Below are positions 10,137 through 20,867 of a stretch of 64,000 bases of DNA, one piece after another. Made by a program: the position numbers and the translations under genes. Positions within the stretch are counted from its first letter, which is position 1. Every line of letters starts with the position of its first letter. This DNA comes from Aaosphaeria pasadenensis. Its lineage: Eukaryota > Ascomycota > Dothideomycetes > Pleosporales. The DNA lies in assembly GCA_022813625.1 (NCBI GenBank), contig JAKLMB010000011.1, forward strand, positions 62,001-126,000, read 5' to 3'. Under the pieces are notes generated by a model. The model did not search any database. It worked only from the letters and a program-made list of their open reading frames with translations, and was not told the DNA's origin.

Positions 10137-12609
10137 ATGATTGTGAGGGAAAGCCCCAAATCCGGAGGTACGACTTAAACTTTGCAAACGCTCAGCTTGC
10201 CTCATTGCATTAGTTTAACCTAGAGATATTCCTCTCGCTGAGGTCATTGATTCTAACATAATAACAGCGAAGAAACAACCGCAAAGTTGGCCTCCCAAGT
10301 CTCCGCATGAAGCCCTTCTCAGTTCACCCTCTGGACGACGAAAATATGAGCACCGACGGGGCCGCGACTCGGTTTCGCCTTCCCCTGCCAAACGCCGACC
10401 AATGAAGTCAACGGATAATTCAAATGAAGACGAAGACGAAGATGAAGAAGAATTAGAGTTGCAACTTCGGGCCATCGAGACTCGATTGAAGCTCAAGAAG
10501 CTCCAAAAGGCGCGGCAGGCGGTAGATGGTGAATCTGATCAAGCCCGGAGCTCTTCGCGGCCAGGTTCGACGACGGCAGCACGCAAGGTCGAGCTTCCTC
10601 GCCCAAATTCCGAAGTTCAGGTTCCTGTATCACCCATACGGAAGGCCAGAGAGCCAGCGGAGCAGAAGAGCCCAGCAAGAGTTTTGTTAGGTATTGATAA
10701 AGGCCTCCGCGCACAAGATGTCAGTTTGAAGCGGGCGCCTAGTCAATCTGTAAGAGACAGAGGAGCTGGCACCACCCATTCTCTTTCCAGGACGGGCGCA
10801 TCAAGATCCGTGGAAACACCACGGATCAAGTCCTTCAGCGAGCGACTTGCGGAGAGCAGAAATAATGTGAAAGAGAAAGAGGAAAAGCAATCCAGAATTG
10901 AGAAAAGTAGGAGTACCGGCTTTGGCCTGAAAGATCTACAACGCGATGCATCATCTTCTCGAACAAGCTCTTCGCTGTCAACTACAAGAAGCGCCCAAGA
11001 TCCCCCCCCCTCTGCAAGGAAGGAAGAGCATACCCAGCGAAAAGCTTTTACCGATTTTAGGAATACATCGGGAACACCGCGATCCTCTTCTACGCTGTCC
11101 TCGCGGCCAGGAAGTCAGCTAGACTCTCGTACCCCGTCACGGGCTTCAGCCCCCCAACCTGCGACAGTACGGCCACTCCAAACATCCAAAACAGCATCCA
11201 AATATGCTGAAATCTCGGAGCGCGATAATTCTACTGAAGCCAGTAGCTTTGAATCCTTTTCTGGACTCCACCTCAAAAACCGAACGATGTCACACAATAC
11301 CTTAGCGCGCGCTTTAGATGATAAAGCGATCTTCACCATTCCACAGTTACTCAAAACCGTCAAAGCACCAGAATACGAACCACCGGATATGGAAACTGAT
11401 TACGTTGTGATTGGAGTCATTGCCTCAAAGTCTTCTCCTCTAACGCCAAAAAATGGCCGAGACCAGCAGTCAGTCGGCAATCAAGACAACAACGTCAATC
11501 AGAGCGGCAAATTCATGGTAATTCGGCTCACGGATCTAAAGTGGGAACTCGATCTATTCCTGTTCGACACAGGCTTTTCTCAATTCTGGAAGCTACCCAC
11601 CGGCACGCTGGTCGCGGTGCTGAACCCGGACATCATGCCTCCTCGTCAGCGTGATACTGGCAAATTCTCACTCAAGCTTGCTAGCTCTGACGACACTATC
11701 ATCGAGATTGGCACAGCTCGTGATCTGGACTATTGTCATGCACAACGGAAAGATGGTAACATGTGTGGACAATGGATCGATGGAAGGAAGACAGAATATT
11801 GCGAGTACCACATCGAGCTGCACGTTGAAAAGAGCAAACGAGGACGTATGGAGGTCAACACAATGACGGGGTTCGGCAAAGGACCAGGCGGGGGAGGTGG
11901 CGGGAAATTTGGGATGTTCGGAGGAGGTGGAAGGGGTGGTGGTCTAAAGAGTGACGAGTTGAAGAGGGAAGGGAGATATCATGATCGGGCTATCCACGAA
12001 ACAGTATACATTGCCCCCAGCACCGGTGCGGCAGCAAGACTGCTGGATGATGAAGATACAGGATTTGAGCGCGGGGCTAGCCGTGCAGAGAAACATCGGA
12101 GGCAACTCGCTGAGAAGGAAAAGGAGCGTGAACTTGCGAAGAGACTTGGACAGATTGGCAGAGGAGCAGGTAGTGATTACATGAAGATCAAAGGCGCCGA
12201 CACACCTAACTTGCCGGCACGAGGGGATATCCACTGGAACGAACCTTCGACTGCCGCGAAAGACGCAGCAGCTTCTTCGGGCGATCCTTTCGGTCTGCTG
12301 AACCGCAAGGCGGACGATGTCTCTTTAGCGCCTGTTAAGCGCAAGCGCATCGTATCTACAAAGTCTACTGCTTCCAACGGACCGGTTGGATGGGGAGGCG
12401 CTTTCAAGCGAGGGATATTATTGCCACCTGAAAAGGAATCCGATAAGTCCCTTCGAAGCACCCGAGAATCTAGTCCCGCGAAAAAACGTGCTCGTCTTCT
12501 TCTTCCTGAGAAAGGCATCCGGGAGCCTGGCCGAGACAGTTTGGGCACAATGGATGTTGGACTTCTGGCTGCTATGGACGATGACGACGATGATTTGGAT
12601 ATTGTTTGA
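10137..12609 (+). CDS. MCM10: DNA replication initiation factor Mcm10
   Basis: Mcm10 binds the CMG helicase and DNA polymerase alpha during origin firing and elongation. Exon 1 is only 31 nt (10137-10167) and exon 2 runs 10268-12609, giving 790 aa in frame. The joined N-terminus leads into SWPPKSPHEALLSSPSGR, the block expected near the start of fungal Mcm10. An acidic run (NEDEDEDEEELELQLRAIETRLK) starts a coiled coil near residues 61-90. The OB-fold begins near YVVIGVIASK (about 387), followed by FDTGFSQFWKLPTGTLVAVL. The CCCH zinc finger follows (CHAQ...MCGQW...YCEYH, about 499-526), then a Gly-rich linker and basic C-terminal segments. Without exon 1 the protein would lack the conserved N-terminal block. 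Confidence 0.93.
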
Positions 12610-12943
12610 CAACCTTTTCTTCTTACGAGTATGATATCCCCCTATCTTGCGTTTTGGGTAGCATTTAAGCTAGGCGTTATGCACTCCAATGCTGTGATTG
12701 GCTAGTGAAAACTCGGAAAGGCATAAGCGAAGTTCACTTTTACTTGTACTTCCAATCCAAAAGACCTTTTCATTGTAGCTTTACGGATTCTTTACGAATT
12801 AATGATTCTCGAAGTCTAATGACTGGTACTAGCATTTCCTTGAACGCCCAAGTGAAGTACACAAATCCTGAACCAAGGAGAGATATCGTGGACATCTAAG
12901 AACGCCGATTTCCACCCCTCTGCTCAGTCCCCGAATAAACACC
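12610..12943. promoter_or_regulatory. intergenic region upstream of the TTL-domain gene
   Basis: These 334 bp hold the MCM10 3' end and the promoter of the downstream gene on the same strand. A short frame at 12705-12899 is not convincing. Confidence 0.4.
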
Positions 12944-14290
12944 ATGGCCTCCCCAGACGCAGGCAATGATACCAAAATATACGCCTTGATAAACTACGAG
13001 GATCCATATGTACAACCCCTCATATTGAAGGCCCTGGAGAACCGCCAGACGCCAGAGTCCTTTGAACTAATATCGTCACTTGAGTCGCTTCCAGCTCCAA
13101 CATCAAGAGCCCTGCAATTCCTCCAATATGAATCTCTAGACTTCTCGCATCTTCTAGAACATCCAACAACTTCACTAGCCAACGCATACGTAATCCGGAA
13201 AGCTCTTATTCGCAAACACTATCTATCAACCACGGTGGCTAACTGGATCACCAAGCATCCCAACTCGGCTTTAGTCAAGGGCGTCAAGCCGAGTGTAGAG
13301 TTTGAAGTTGATTATGCAGAGTTTCTTGACGATGCCTTGGTAGAAGCCTTCGAATTGAGGGAGAGTTGGGAGAGGGGCGAGGGGAAGGAAGCATCTGAGC
13401 GAGAGTGGTGGATTTTGAAGCCTGGGATGAGCGAGAGAGGGCAAGGGATCAGGTTGTTTTCGTCCGAGGAAGAGCTTACTGAAATATTTGAGGAGTGGGA
13501 TCCAGAGTCGGGTGACGAGGAGGAGGACGATGCAGATGCGAGGAGTGACCAGGGCGGAAGGGATGAGGGAGAGGCGACTGGAAACGGGATTATTACTTCG
13601 CAACTTCGACATTTCATCGCTCAGCCGTACATTCATCCTCCACTGCTGCTAAATCCTACGAACCAACCGGAAGATGGAAGTGTTCGAAAGTTTCATATAC
13701 GAACGTATGTGGTTGCTGTGGGTGCACTGAAAGTCTACGTTTATAAATCGATGCTCGCGCTCTTCGCAGCTCGACCCTACACGGCACCTTGGGAATCCCC
13801 CAATGACGATGAAAGTTTGCGAGCGCACTTGACAAATACCTGCTTGCAAGATAGCTCCGAACGCGACGGGTCTGTCGCCGCTTTCTGGTCATTGTCAGAT
13901 CATTTACCAAATGATGTAAAGGTCGACTCGACGACTCCATGGAAGGACAAGGTTTTCGAGCAGATTTGCAAACTCACAGGAGAAATTTTTGAGGCTGCTG
14001 CTCGCTCGATGAGCATACATTTCCAACCTCTCCCCAACAGCTTTGAAATATTCGGCCTCGACTTCATGATCGGTATTGAATCCGACGCATCTCTACAGAC
14101 TTATCTTTTAGAGGTCAATGCATTCCCGGATTTTAGGCAGACCGGACAGGAACTCAAGGGCCTAGTGGAGGGATTGTTCGAGGGAGTGGTTGATATTGGC
14201 ATAGCGCCATTCTTTGACTTCAAGGACACAACAGATGGACGGGTGGATAACATGAGGAAAGTACTTGATGTAGACTTAGGTCGACGATAG
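12944..14290 (+). CDS. tubulin-tyrosine ligase (TTL) domain protein
   Basis: Intronless, 448 aa, with ATG in the context ACACCATGG. The TTL/ATP-grasp fold is visible from about residue 140: WWILKPGMSERGQGIRLF (ATP-binding lysine and Gly loop), FIAQPYIHPPLLL, KFHIRTYVVAVGALKVYVYK, LTNTCLQ and FEIFGLDFMI, then LEVNAFPDF near 390, which supplies the metal-binding Glu/Asn. An acidic low-complexity insert (about 185-215) splits the domain. Fungal members such as yeast Pby1 are only loosely characterised, and tubulin need not be the substrate. The gene is convergent with the zinc-finger gene. Confidence 0.85.
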   Translation: MASPDAGNDTKIYALINYEDPYVQPLILKALENRQTPESFELISSLESLPAPTSRALQFLQYESLDFSHLLEHPTTSLANAYVIRKALIRKHYLSTTVANWITKHPNSALVKGVKPSVEFEVDYAEFLDDALVEAFELRESWERGEGKEASEREWWILKPGMSERGQGIRLFSSEEELTEIFEEWDPESGDEEEDDADARSDQGGRDEGEATGNGIITSQLRHFIAQPYIHPPLLLNPTNQPEDGSVRKFHIRTYVVAVGALKVYVYKSMLALFAARPYTAPWESPNDDESLRAHLTNTCLQDSSERDGSVAAFWSLSDHLPNDVKVDSTTPWKDKVFEQICKLTGEIFEAAARSMSIHFQPLPNSFEIFGLDFMIGIESDASLQTYLLEVNAFPDFRQTGQELKGLVEGLFEGVVDIGIAPFFDFKDTTDGRVDNMRKVLDVDLGRR

Positions 14291-14521
14291 CCACACCCTC
14301 TTGGAAGTTATGGTGTCTATAATGATATCGGTAATGAGGTCGTCGCGTTGACGTTGTGATAAAGTATTGAGTCCCCTCCGAACATATTTTATTTGAACTA
14401 ATAGGTCTGCTGAAACGCTCCTGGGTATATATAACTCTTTGATTTCCAACGCCGATCAATTATGCCACGTGGTATAAGGCTCGATTTGCCAGAAGGGGTG
14501 GGCAATCCCTCTTGCAGCAAA

Positions 14522-15179
14522 CTATACAAACCACTCCTCGTCACTGTCCAAGTTGCCACTAGATGCGGCCAGACGAGCTATACAGTCTTCTCGGTCACAA
14601 CCGGTGTGTTGTCGAAAGTCATAAGGAAGCCAGGGTATGACTTCGCCATCACTTTCTTGGTTCACATTTTCAACAGGTTGATTCTCCACACCCTCCCGCA
14701 CCCTGAGAGATTCTTCTGGACGCTTGGCTTGGCCAGTCCCTTGATCGTGAACATCGATTGCCGTTTCCTCCGCGACGCCAGTTTTAGCACTCGTCCCAAC
14801 CTTCTTAAAGCGAGACGAGCCAGCATCACTGGCAACCTTTGTGAATCGCGGTCCGAGACCAGGTTGCTTTCCAGGACCGTCAAGTGGTACAGACCGCAGA
14901 TCCTCCGGACCACGCTTCTTAGAATCGCTGTCGTTGAGTGCCGTTAACCTTTTCATATCGGCAAGTCGTTGGCGGTGGTTGTGATCATAGGAGCGCAGGT
15001 GGTTCTCGTAATCAGGCTGTCGAGGATAGCCCTTCTTGCAGATCTCACACCAGAATTGGCGCACAGCATTTGAGGGGGCGACGTTTTTTCTCTAAATGGA
15101 TTAAAAGGCCATGTCAGCTATGGAAGAAGAGAGATGATTCATAACAGTGGTTGGCATTTACGGGTACTGGTGGAGGCAT
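14522..15179 (-). CDS. C2H2 zinc-finger protein, 195 aa
   Basis: Exon 1 is an 18-nt start exon (15179-15162, encoding MPPPVP) and exon 2 is 15091-14522 (570 nt, including stop), joined in phase 0. After the junction comes RKNVAPSNAVRQFWCEICKKGYPRQ. The finger is C-x2-C with H-x5-H spacing (WCEICKKGY...NHLRSYDHNHRQRL, about 20-50). This type occurs in RNA-linked proteins of the ZNF804/GPATCH8 kind. The rest is charged and disordered, with an acidic end (DSDEEWFV). Biochemical role unknown. It is divergent from the Mcp1-like gene. Confidence 0.8.
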
Positions 15180-15511
15180 AATTGGAATAACCTCGGTGAA
15201 GCACCAGTCGCGAATGGGGGCACAGAAGTTGAATGAAAAGAAGTTTCCAGAGTTAAGGGGACAGTCGTCGATAACTAAAAGGGCGGAACTTGGTGGAGTA
15301 GATGGAGTCGAAGTGGTTATTGTTTTGATGCAAGTCTGCAAGCTTAAGAAAAGCTTCGGAAATCCGCCCTCGTTGCTCGGAACAAGCGCGCTAAGTATCT
15401 TTATAGCAACCCGGAAGGCCTTGGCATTGTCAGCAAATCAACGTCATCGCAATTCTGCGACGGTCAAAAAGTCAGCATTGTTGCGACCAGCAACCTTGAG
15501 CAATCGCCAAT
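15180..15511. promoter_or_regulatory. shared promoter of zinc-finger and Mcp1-like genes
   Basis: These 332 bp lie between two divergent ATGs. Nothing beyond promoter function can be proposed. Confidence 0.45.
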
Positions 15512-16491
15512 ATGCCCAACACGCCTCCAGAGACACCTGATGGGGGAGAAGAACTAATATCCTTGACGGAGGTCGAGCCTTCCCCAGTAGAAGAGACTCC
15601 AGCCGAGTTCAAAAACGAATATTTCCCCCCACAGGCATCGAGAACCTCGACGTTGGGTCTGGGAAATCATGGTCCAGCATACTATTGTGAGCGATGGCTT
15701 CTTTACTACCGCCCTTACTGTCGCAAAGGTACTAATTGGTATTTTTATTTGCAGTAAATCGAGCTCAGAAATATTCCTCTTATGCGTTCACGGTCTTTTC
15801 TGCCTTCCACATTGCGAACACGTCCATAATTCCGCTCTTCACCAAATCCGTATCTGAGAGCAACCGCTACCTTCTCCTAACGCGCCCCTACTATCAATCA
15901 TTTCTGACGGAGCCTCTTCTTGTGGGCATTCCTCTCGTCGCACACGTAGCATCGGGTGTTGCTCTACGCTTTTATCGAAGACACCAGGCATTGCAACGAT
16001 ATGGCGCTGAGACACATCGAGACAGGAAATTAATACCGTGGCCTTCATTTAGCGGGATAAGCATTTTGGGCTACGCCCTCGTTCCCTTAGCCGGATTCCA
16101 CTGGTGGACGACAAGGTTCCTTCCTCTTTATATGCATGGCGACAACTCCATGATCAGCCTTTCTTATGTCAGTCACGGCTTTGCGTTACATCCCATTGTC
16201 TCTTTCGCCGGATTCACGGCGCTGATTAGTGTGAGCGCATGGCATTTCACTTGGGGCTGGGCACGATGGCTTGGCCTCACACCAGACCAGGTCACTTATA
16301 CGAATGCTCCGAGGCAATTAGTGAAGAAGCGGCGGTGGTACAGCATTAATGCCTTGTCGGCGCTACTTGCTGGCTTATGGCTCGCTGGCGGGCTAGGTGT
16401 TGTGGGCAGAGAGGGGAAGACAGGCGGCTGGGTGGGAAAGGAATTCGATGATTTGTATAACAGCATGCCAATTCTATTTAGATTGAGGTGA
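15512..16491 (+). CDS. MCP1: Mcp1-like mitochondrial membrane protein (DUF1691)
   Basis: Exons 15512-15686 and 15755-16491 (175+737 nt) give 303 aa. The intron is phase 1 and the joined text reads GPAYYLNRAQKYSSYAF. The N-terminal 55 residues are acidic and hydrophilic. About five membrane segments follow, with landmarks FTVFSAFHIANTSIIPLF, LLVGIPLVAHVASGVALR, GISILGYALVPLAGFHWWTTR, HGFALHPIVSFAGFTALI and ISVSAWHFTWGWARWLG. In yeast, Mcp1 is an outer-membrane protein that recruits Vps13 and suppresses ERMES loss. The stop is only 13 bp from the convergent alpha-glucosidase stop. Confidence 0.82.
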
Positions 16492-16504
16492 TTGTATTAT
16501 ACCC

Positions 16505-18312
16505 TCAGTAATTTATGTAAATTTTACCCTCGTAAGGTTGCAAAGTTTCGGGTGATGTCTTCGAGTATGAACTCATCAGGAGGTTCATGTCCTCGTGTGA
16601 TGGTGCATTTTGCGCCGTTGATGTGAAGTTCAGAGCTACCAGAGCGGTCTTGTGTTGGTATTGTTTTCTAAAAACAAAGGTGTTCTCGTTGTCAGCGTCG
16701 AGCAGTTCAAAATTCCCATACACAAAGACGTCCTTGTGCTCTTTGCGCAACCGCAGTAACCTCTTGTAAAACGAGAGCACGCTGCCTGCATCTTTCTCCT
16801 GAGCCTCGGCATTAATGTCCTTGTAAAGGTCGTGCGTACGCATCCACGGTTCACCATCCGAAAATCCAGAATTTTTGCTGGAATCCCACTGGAAAGGCAG
16901 CCTTGCGTGATCTCTTGCCATCAGTTGCAGACCGTACTTGATGCGTTCCTCACGCGTGGGATCGGTGCCATCTTCCGTCATCTTCACGGCCTCTGCCCAG
17001 AAATTCTTGGATTCTACATCCTTGTACTCGTCGATGCTCCATTCCTTTGGTGCATTGATCATACCGATTTCTTGACCCTGGTATAGAAATAGTGTGCCGG
17101 TAACTGTTGTCAACCACATGGCCAACATCTTTGCACTCTTTTCCCTCCATTGCGGGGAGTCATCCGCAAATCTACAGATACTTCTTCCATTATCGTGGTT
17201 CTCATTGAATACCGTAGTCCAGCCATCGGTGCCGTCAATGAAAGTTTGCCACTTCTCAACGATTCGCTTCATCTCCGGCAACTTCCATTCCGCAAAGTCG
17301 TACTTGTCAAGGAATCCGCTTCCTTGTCCAACATGCGTAATATCGAATTGAAACACCATACTTAGTTCTTTGGCTTCGGCGCTCACATATGGTAGGACGC
17401 CCTCGGGATCCGGAGTCAAAGAAAGTTCGCCAACCGTGACTAAATCTTGTCCATCATACGTCCTGTATTTGGAGAGGACTTCGCTGTTCATCTCTTTGAT
17501 GAACTCGTGTATTCTGGGCCCGTTGCACCAGAATTGTGCGGCTGGCTGAATGAATGTGCTGGGATCGGTGATTGGAGCCTGAGGGAAGTCGATGTGCTTC
17601 GAGTACTTGTTGACTGTATCAACACGGAAACCATCGATCCCTTTGTCGAGCCAGAAACGCATTGCTGAGTCGTAGATGGCCTTGCGGCATTCCTCATTCT
17701 CCCAATTGAGATCCGGCTGTGACTTATCGTATAGGTGAAGATAATACTCCTGAGTATGCTCATCCCATGTCCCTATCAAATTTGGTCAGTTACGGAAAAC
17801 CAGTTGCATTATCGACTTCACGTACAAGTGCCGCCAGCGAAATAGCTACGGTAGTTTGTAGGTGGGAGACGGTTGCCATTTTCATCATATCTAGGCGGCT
17901 TCCAGAAGTACCAGTCTCTTTTCGGGTTGTCCTTTGAACTTCTGCTCTCCTTGAACCAGGCATGCTGGTCTGAAGTGTGATTTACAACCAAATCAAGGAT
18001 TAACTTCAAGTCGTGGTCGTGGCACGCTTTTATAAGGTTTTCAACATCTTCCACCGTGCCGTACGATGGATCGACCGCTTCATAATTTGAAATATCGTAT
18101 CCCATATCGATCTGGGGAGATTCAAACATAGGAGACAGCCATACAACATCAACGCCTAGCGATGCAATGTACGGAATTCGCTCGAGCAGGCCGGGGATGT
18201 CACCCCAGCCATCTCCATTACTGTCTTTGAAAGATGCGGGATAGACTTGATAGAAGACTGCTTCCTTCCACCAGACACGCTGGTGACGGAGAGGCTCCGC
18301 GTGTGGCGACAT
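16505..18312 (-). CDS. alpha-glucosidase (maltase), GH13
   Basis: Exons 18312-17826 and 17772-16505 (487+1268 nt) give 584 aa; the phase 1 junction reads FAGGTWTWDEHTQEYY. This is a cytosolic oligo-1,6-glucosidase/maltase-type GH13 with no signal peptide. The start is SPHAEPLRHQRVWWKEAVFYQVYPASFKDSNGDG. Catalytic residues are in place: Asp nucleophile in GFRVDTVN (about 214), Glu acid/base in VTVGEL (about 278) and the stabilising Asp in NENHDNGRS (about 356). It probably hydrolyses imported maltose or related alpha-glucosides. It is divergent from a maltose-type permease across a 669 bp promoter with AmyR-like sites. Confidence 0.95.
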
Positions 18313-18519
18313 GATGACAAGAAATGAAGGACAAAATTGAGGACTGATAACCCTCGGCAATGGGAGGTGCCTCCGCCTCCTAAGTATGTCGCATCAGATC
18401 GGCCTTGCCACAACGACAATCATCGTCCTCGTTGCGACTCCACTTGTAGAGAGCCGGGAAATGGTTTTCATGTCGGTGCGATCAACCGACGAGTGGAGAT
18501 TGTACGTCTTTCTCCACAC

Positions 18520-18544
18520 CCGTCAACGCTCCGAGTTGCTCCCG
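18520..18544 (-). promoter_or_regulatory. two overlapping CGG-N8-CGG sites (AmyR-type)
   Basis: On the + strand CCG occurs at 18520-18522, 18531-18533 and 18542-18544, each exactly 8 nt from the next. On the minus strand this gives two CGG-N8-CGG repeats sharing the middle triplet. The published Aspergillus AmyR consensus is CGG-N8-(C/A)GG. Confidence 0.7.
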
Positions 18545-18562
18545 AACTCTTCCCCCTTGGCT

Positions 18563-18576
18563 CCGACTTGGTTCCG
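18563..18576 (-). promoter_or_regulatory. CGG-N8-CGG site (AmyR-type)
   Basis: CCG at 18563-18565 and 18574-18576 on + reads as CGG-N8-CGG on minus. It lies in the same orientation as the 18520 pair. Confidence 0.65.
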
Positions 18577-18614
18577 ACCCTTGATCACCCCCATGAAAGC
18601 TTTTCCTCGCTCTT

Positions 18615-18628
18615 CCTTGTCTTCTCCG
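18615..18628 (-). promoter_or_regulatory. CGG-N8-AGG site (AmyR-type)
   Basis: CCT at 18615-18617 and CCG at 18626-18628 on + give CGG-N8-AGG on minus, the second allowed form of the AmyR consensus. Confidence 0.55.
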
Positions 18629-18856
18629 CGCTTTTTCCCAGTAACTGCAGTGGTGGGCAGTCGTTCCGAATACCACCACAGCGGCGTGCGACCTCGTTTA
18701 CGTACTGGCGCGTCCAAGCCCCTGACACTGTGGAGGGCGCACATGAGGGTGAAGAAACAAGTGGATCTGTGGGTTAGCGAATTCTGGTGAAAGGTCTGGG
18801 CTAGCGGACCATTCGATTTAACGATACGGTCTCCCCTGCTGGGCCGTAAGAATTAT

Positions 18857-18863
18857 TATAAAA
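18857..18863 (+). promoter_or_regulatory. TATA box of the permease gene
   Basis: TATAAAA lies 119 bp upstream of the permease ATG, in AT-rich surroundings. The position is typical of inducible fungal genes with long 5' UTRs. Confidence 0.5.
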
Positions 18864-18981
18864 TCAGCCATGTGAGCTCGTACAAGCATGTTTTGCCATC
18901 CTGTCTTTCTACTTTCGCCCAACTTCTTACATTCATACCTTAGATTACATACATACCTTATTATTGTTGTATTTTCTCAGG

Positions 18982-20820
18982 ATGGCGAGTGAAAAGGAAA
19001 ATCATGTCGACCAAGTGTCAGCCGCCAATCGCGTCGGTGCAAACCATGACGCCCAACATGCTGCTTCGGATGAAAAGCAGATGTCACTTTTCCAGGCCAT
19101 AAAGCTCTATCCTAAGGCTGTAGGCTGGTCTGTCGTCTTGTCAAGTGCCCTCATCATGGAAGGCTACGATCTTGCCTTGCTCGGTTCACTTTACGGGAGT
19201 CCCCAATTCAACATGAAGTACGGAGTACAAAATCCCAAGACCGGAAAGTGGACAGTGCCGGCCAATTGGCAGTCAGCCTTGTAAGCATACGCGAATGTTG
19301 GGATTCCAGTGTTGAAGTCTAACAACTGGTAGGTCCAACGGTGCTCGAGCCGGTGAAGTCATCGGCCTCTTGGGGTGCGGGTTCGTCCAGGAAAGATACG
19401 GTTACAAGAAGACCATGATAACATCTCTCATTGCTATGACTGGCTTCATCTTCATCCTTTTTTTTGCGCCAAATATTCAGACATTGGTCATCGGAGAAGT
19501 CTTTTGCGGTATTCCCTGGGGAATCTTTCAGACGATTACAACTCAGTATGCTTCGGAAGTTAGTCCTGTTAAGCTGCGACCTCTCCTGACTACGTTCGTC
19601 AATATGTAAGTCCTCATCATAGCTGATATGCCATGGATTTGAATTGATCTGTATAGGTGCTGGGTCATGGGTCAATTCATTGCCGCTGGAGTAAACCGAG
19701 GATGCGTCACCCGAAATGACCAGTGGGCATACCGAATTCCCTTTGCAATTCAATGGATGTGGCCTCTACCCATAGCACTCGGAGTTCTCTTTGCGCCCGA
19801 GAGTCCTTGGTGGCACATCCGAAAAGGAAATCGTGAAGCCGCTCGTGCAGCTCTTCTACGACTTACATCCCCTGAGAAAGATCCCAATTTCAACGCCGAC
19901 GAGACGATTGCCATGATCGAACACACTAACGAGATGGAAAAGACAATGCAACAGGGAACATCCTATCTTGACTGCTTCAAGGGCGTTGATCTCAGAAGGA
20001 CAGAGATTGTGCTCTGCACGTGGTGGGCACAAACTCTCTGCGGACAGAACATCATGGGATATTTGTATGTTCTATAGCTCTCGTGGCGCTGATCCCTGCT
20101 AACACTATTACAGTGCGTATTTCATGCAAAAGGCTGGCCTTCCGACCATTCAGTCGTTCAACATGTCCATGATCTCACTTGCTCTTGGCCTTGTTGGTAC
20201 TATGGGCTCATGGTTCCTCATGTCTCATTTTGGCCGTCGTACGATCCATTTAAGTGGCGCATGCAGTCTCTTTGTCATTCTTATTATCGTTGGATCTCTG
20301 AGCTTCGGCGGAACAGCGGCTTCCAATTGGGCCATCGGTGGCATGCTCATCTTGTTTGTGTTCATCTATGACTTCACCGTTGGGCCCGTTACCTATTCGC
20401 TTGTGTCTGAAATCCCTTCCACGAGGCTGAAGACCAAGACTATCGTTATGGCTCGAGCATTGTACAACACCTCCAACATTGTCGTCAACGTTCTTACGGT
20501 AACTTTCTCATCCATTCTGAATCATAACTAAATCTAACATGCCATAGAATTACCAGCTCGGCGAATTGAACTGGAATTGGGGAGCTAAGACGGCATACTT
20601 CTGGGCTGGCACCTGCGGTATTGTCTGCATATGGGTCTACTTCCGTCTCCCAGAACCGAGGAACAGGACCTATGCAGAGCTAGACGCACTTTTCGAGCAG
20701 GGCGTTTCCGCTCGCAAATTTGCATCCACCCACGTTAACCCCTACGGACACGGTGACGTTATGGACAAAATTGCGATTGACAAGGTCAAAACGGAGAAAG
20801 CAGACCACCTGGAGAAGTAG
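18982..20820 (+). CDS. maltose-type MFS sugar:H+ symporter
   Basis: Five exons (18982-19280, 19333-19605, 19657-20064, 20114-20498, 20548-20820) give 545 aa with consistent phases. This is a plasma-membrane alpha-glucoside transporter of the sugar porter family. Family landmarks are LIMEGYDLALLGSLYGSPQF in TM1, GERYG-like QERYGYKK after TM2, ESPWWHIRKGNREAARAAL after TM6, GRRTIHLSGA after TM8, the ETPSxR-like SEIPSTRLKTKT, NWNWGAKTAYFWAG in TM11-12 and LPEPRNRTYAELDALFEQGV at the end. The pairing with the divergent maltase supports maltose or a similar disaccharide as substrate. The stop is 47 bp from the next convergent gene's stop. Confidence 0.93.
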
Positions 20821-20867
20821 AACGTTTCATCCCTAATTTTATATGTAATCTTACATACGTCTTAATT

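Larger units (their letters stand above)
18313..18981. promoter_or_regulatory. shared promoter of alpha-glucosidase and permease
   Basis: This 669 bp divergent promoter holds four CGG-N8-(C/A)GG matches, all on the minus strand, between 18520 and 18628. It also has one CGG-N9-CCG (18474-18488) and a TATA box on the permease side. The arrangement suggests joint control by a Zn2Cys6 activator. Confidence 0.75.

Noticed and set aside
18474..18488. CGG-N9-CCG as the main maltase regulator site
   Set aside because: The spacing and orientation do not match AmyR, and it is a single copy; the CGG-N8-(C/A)GG group is far stronger.
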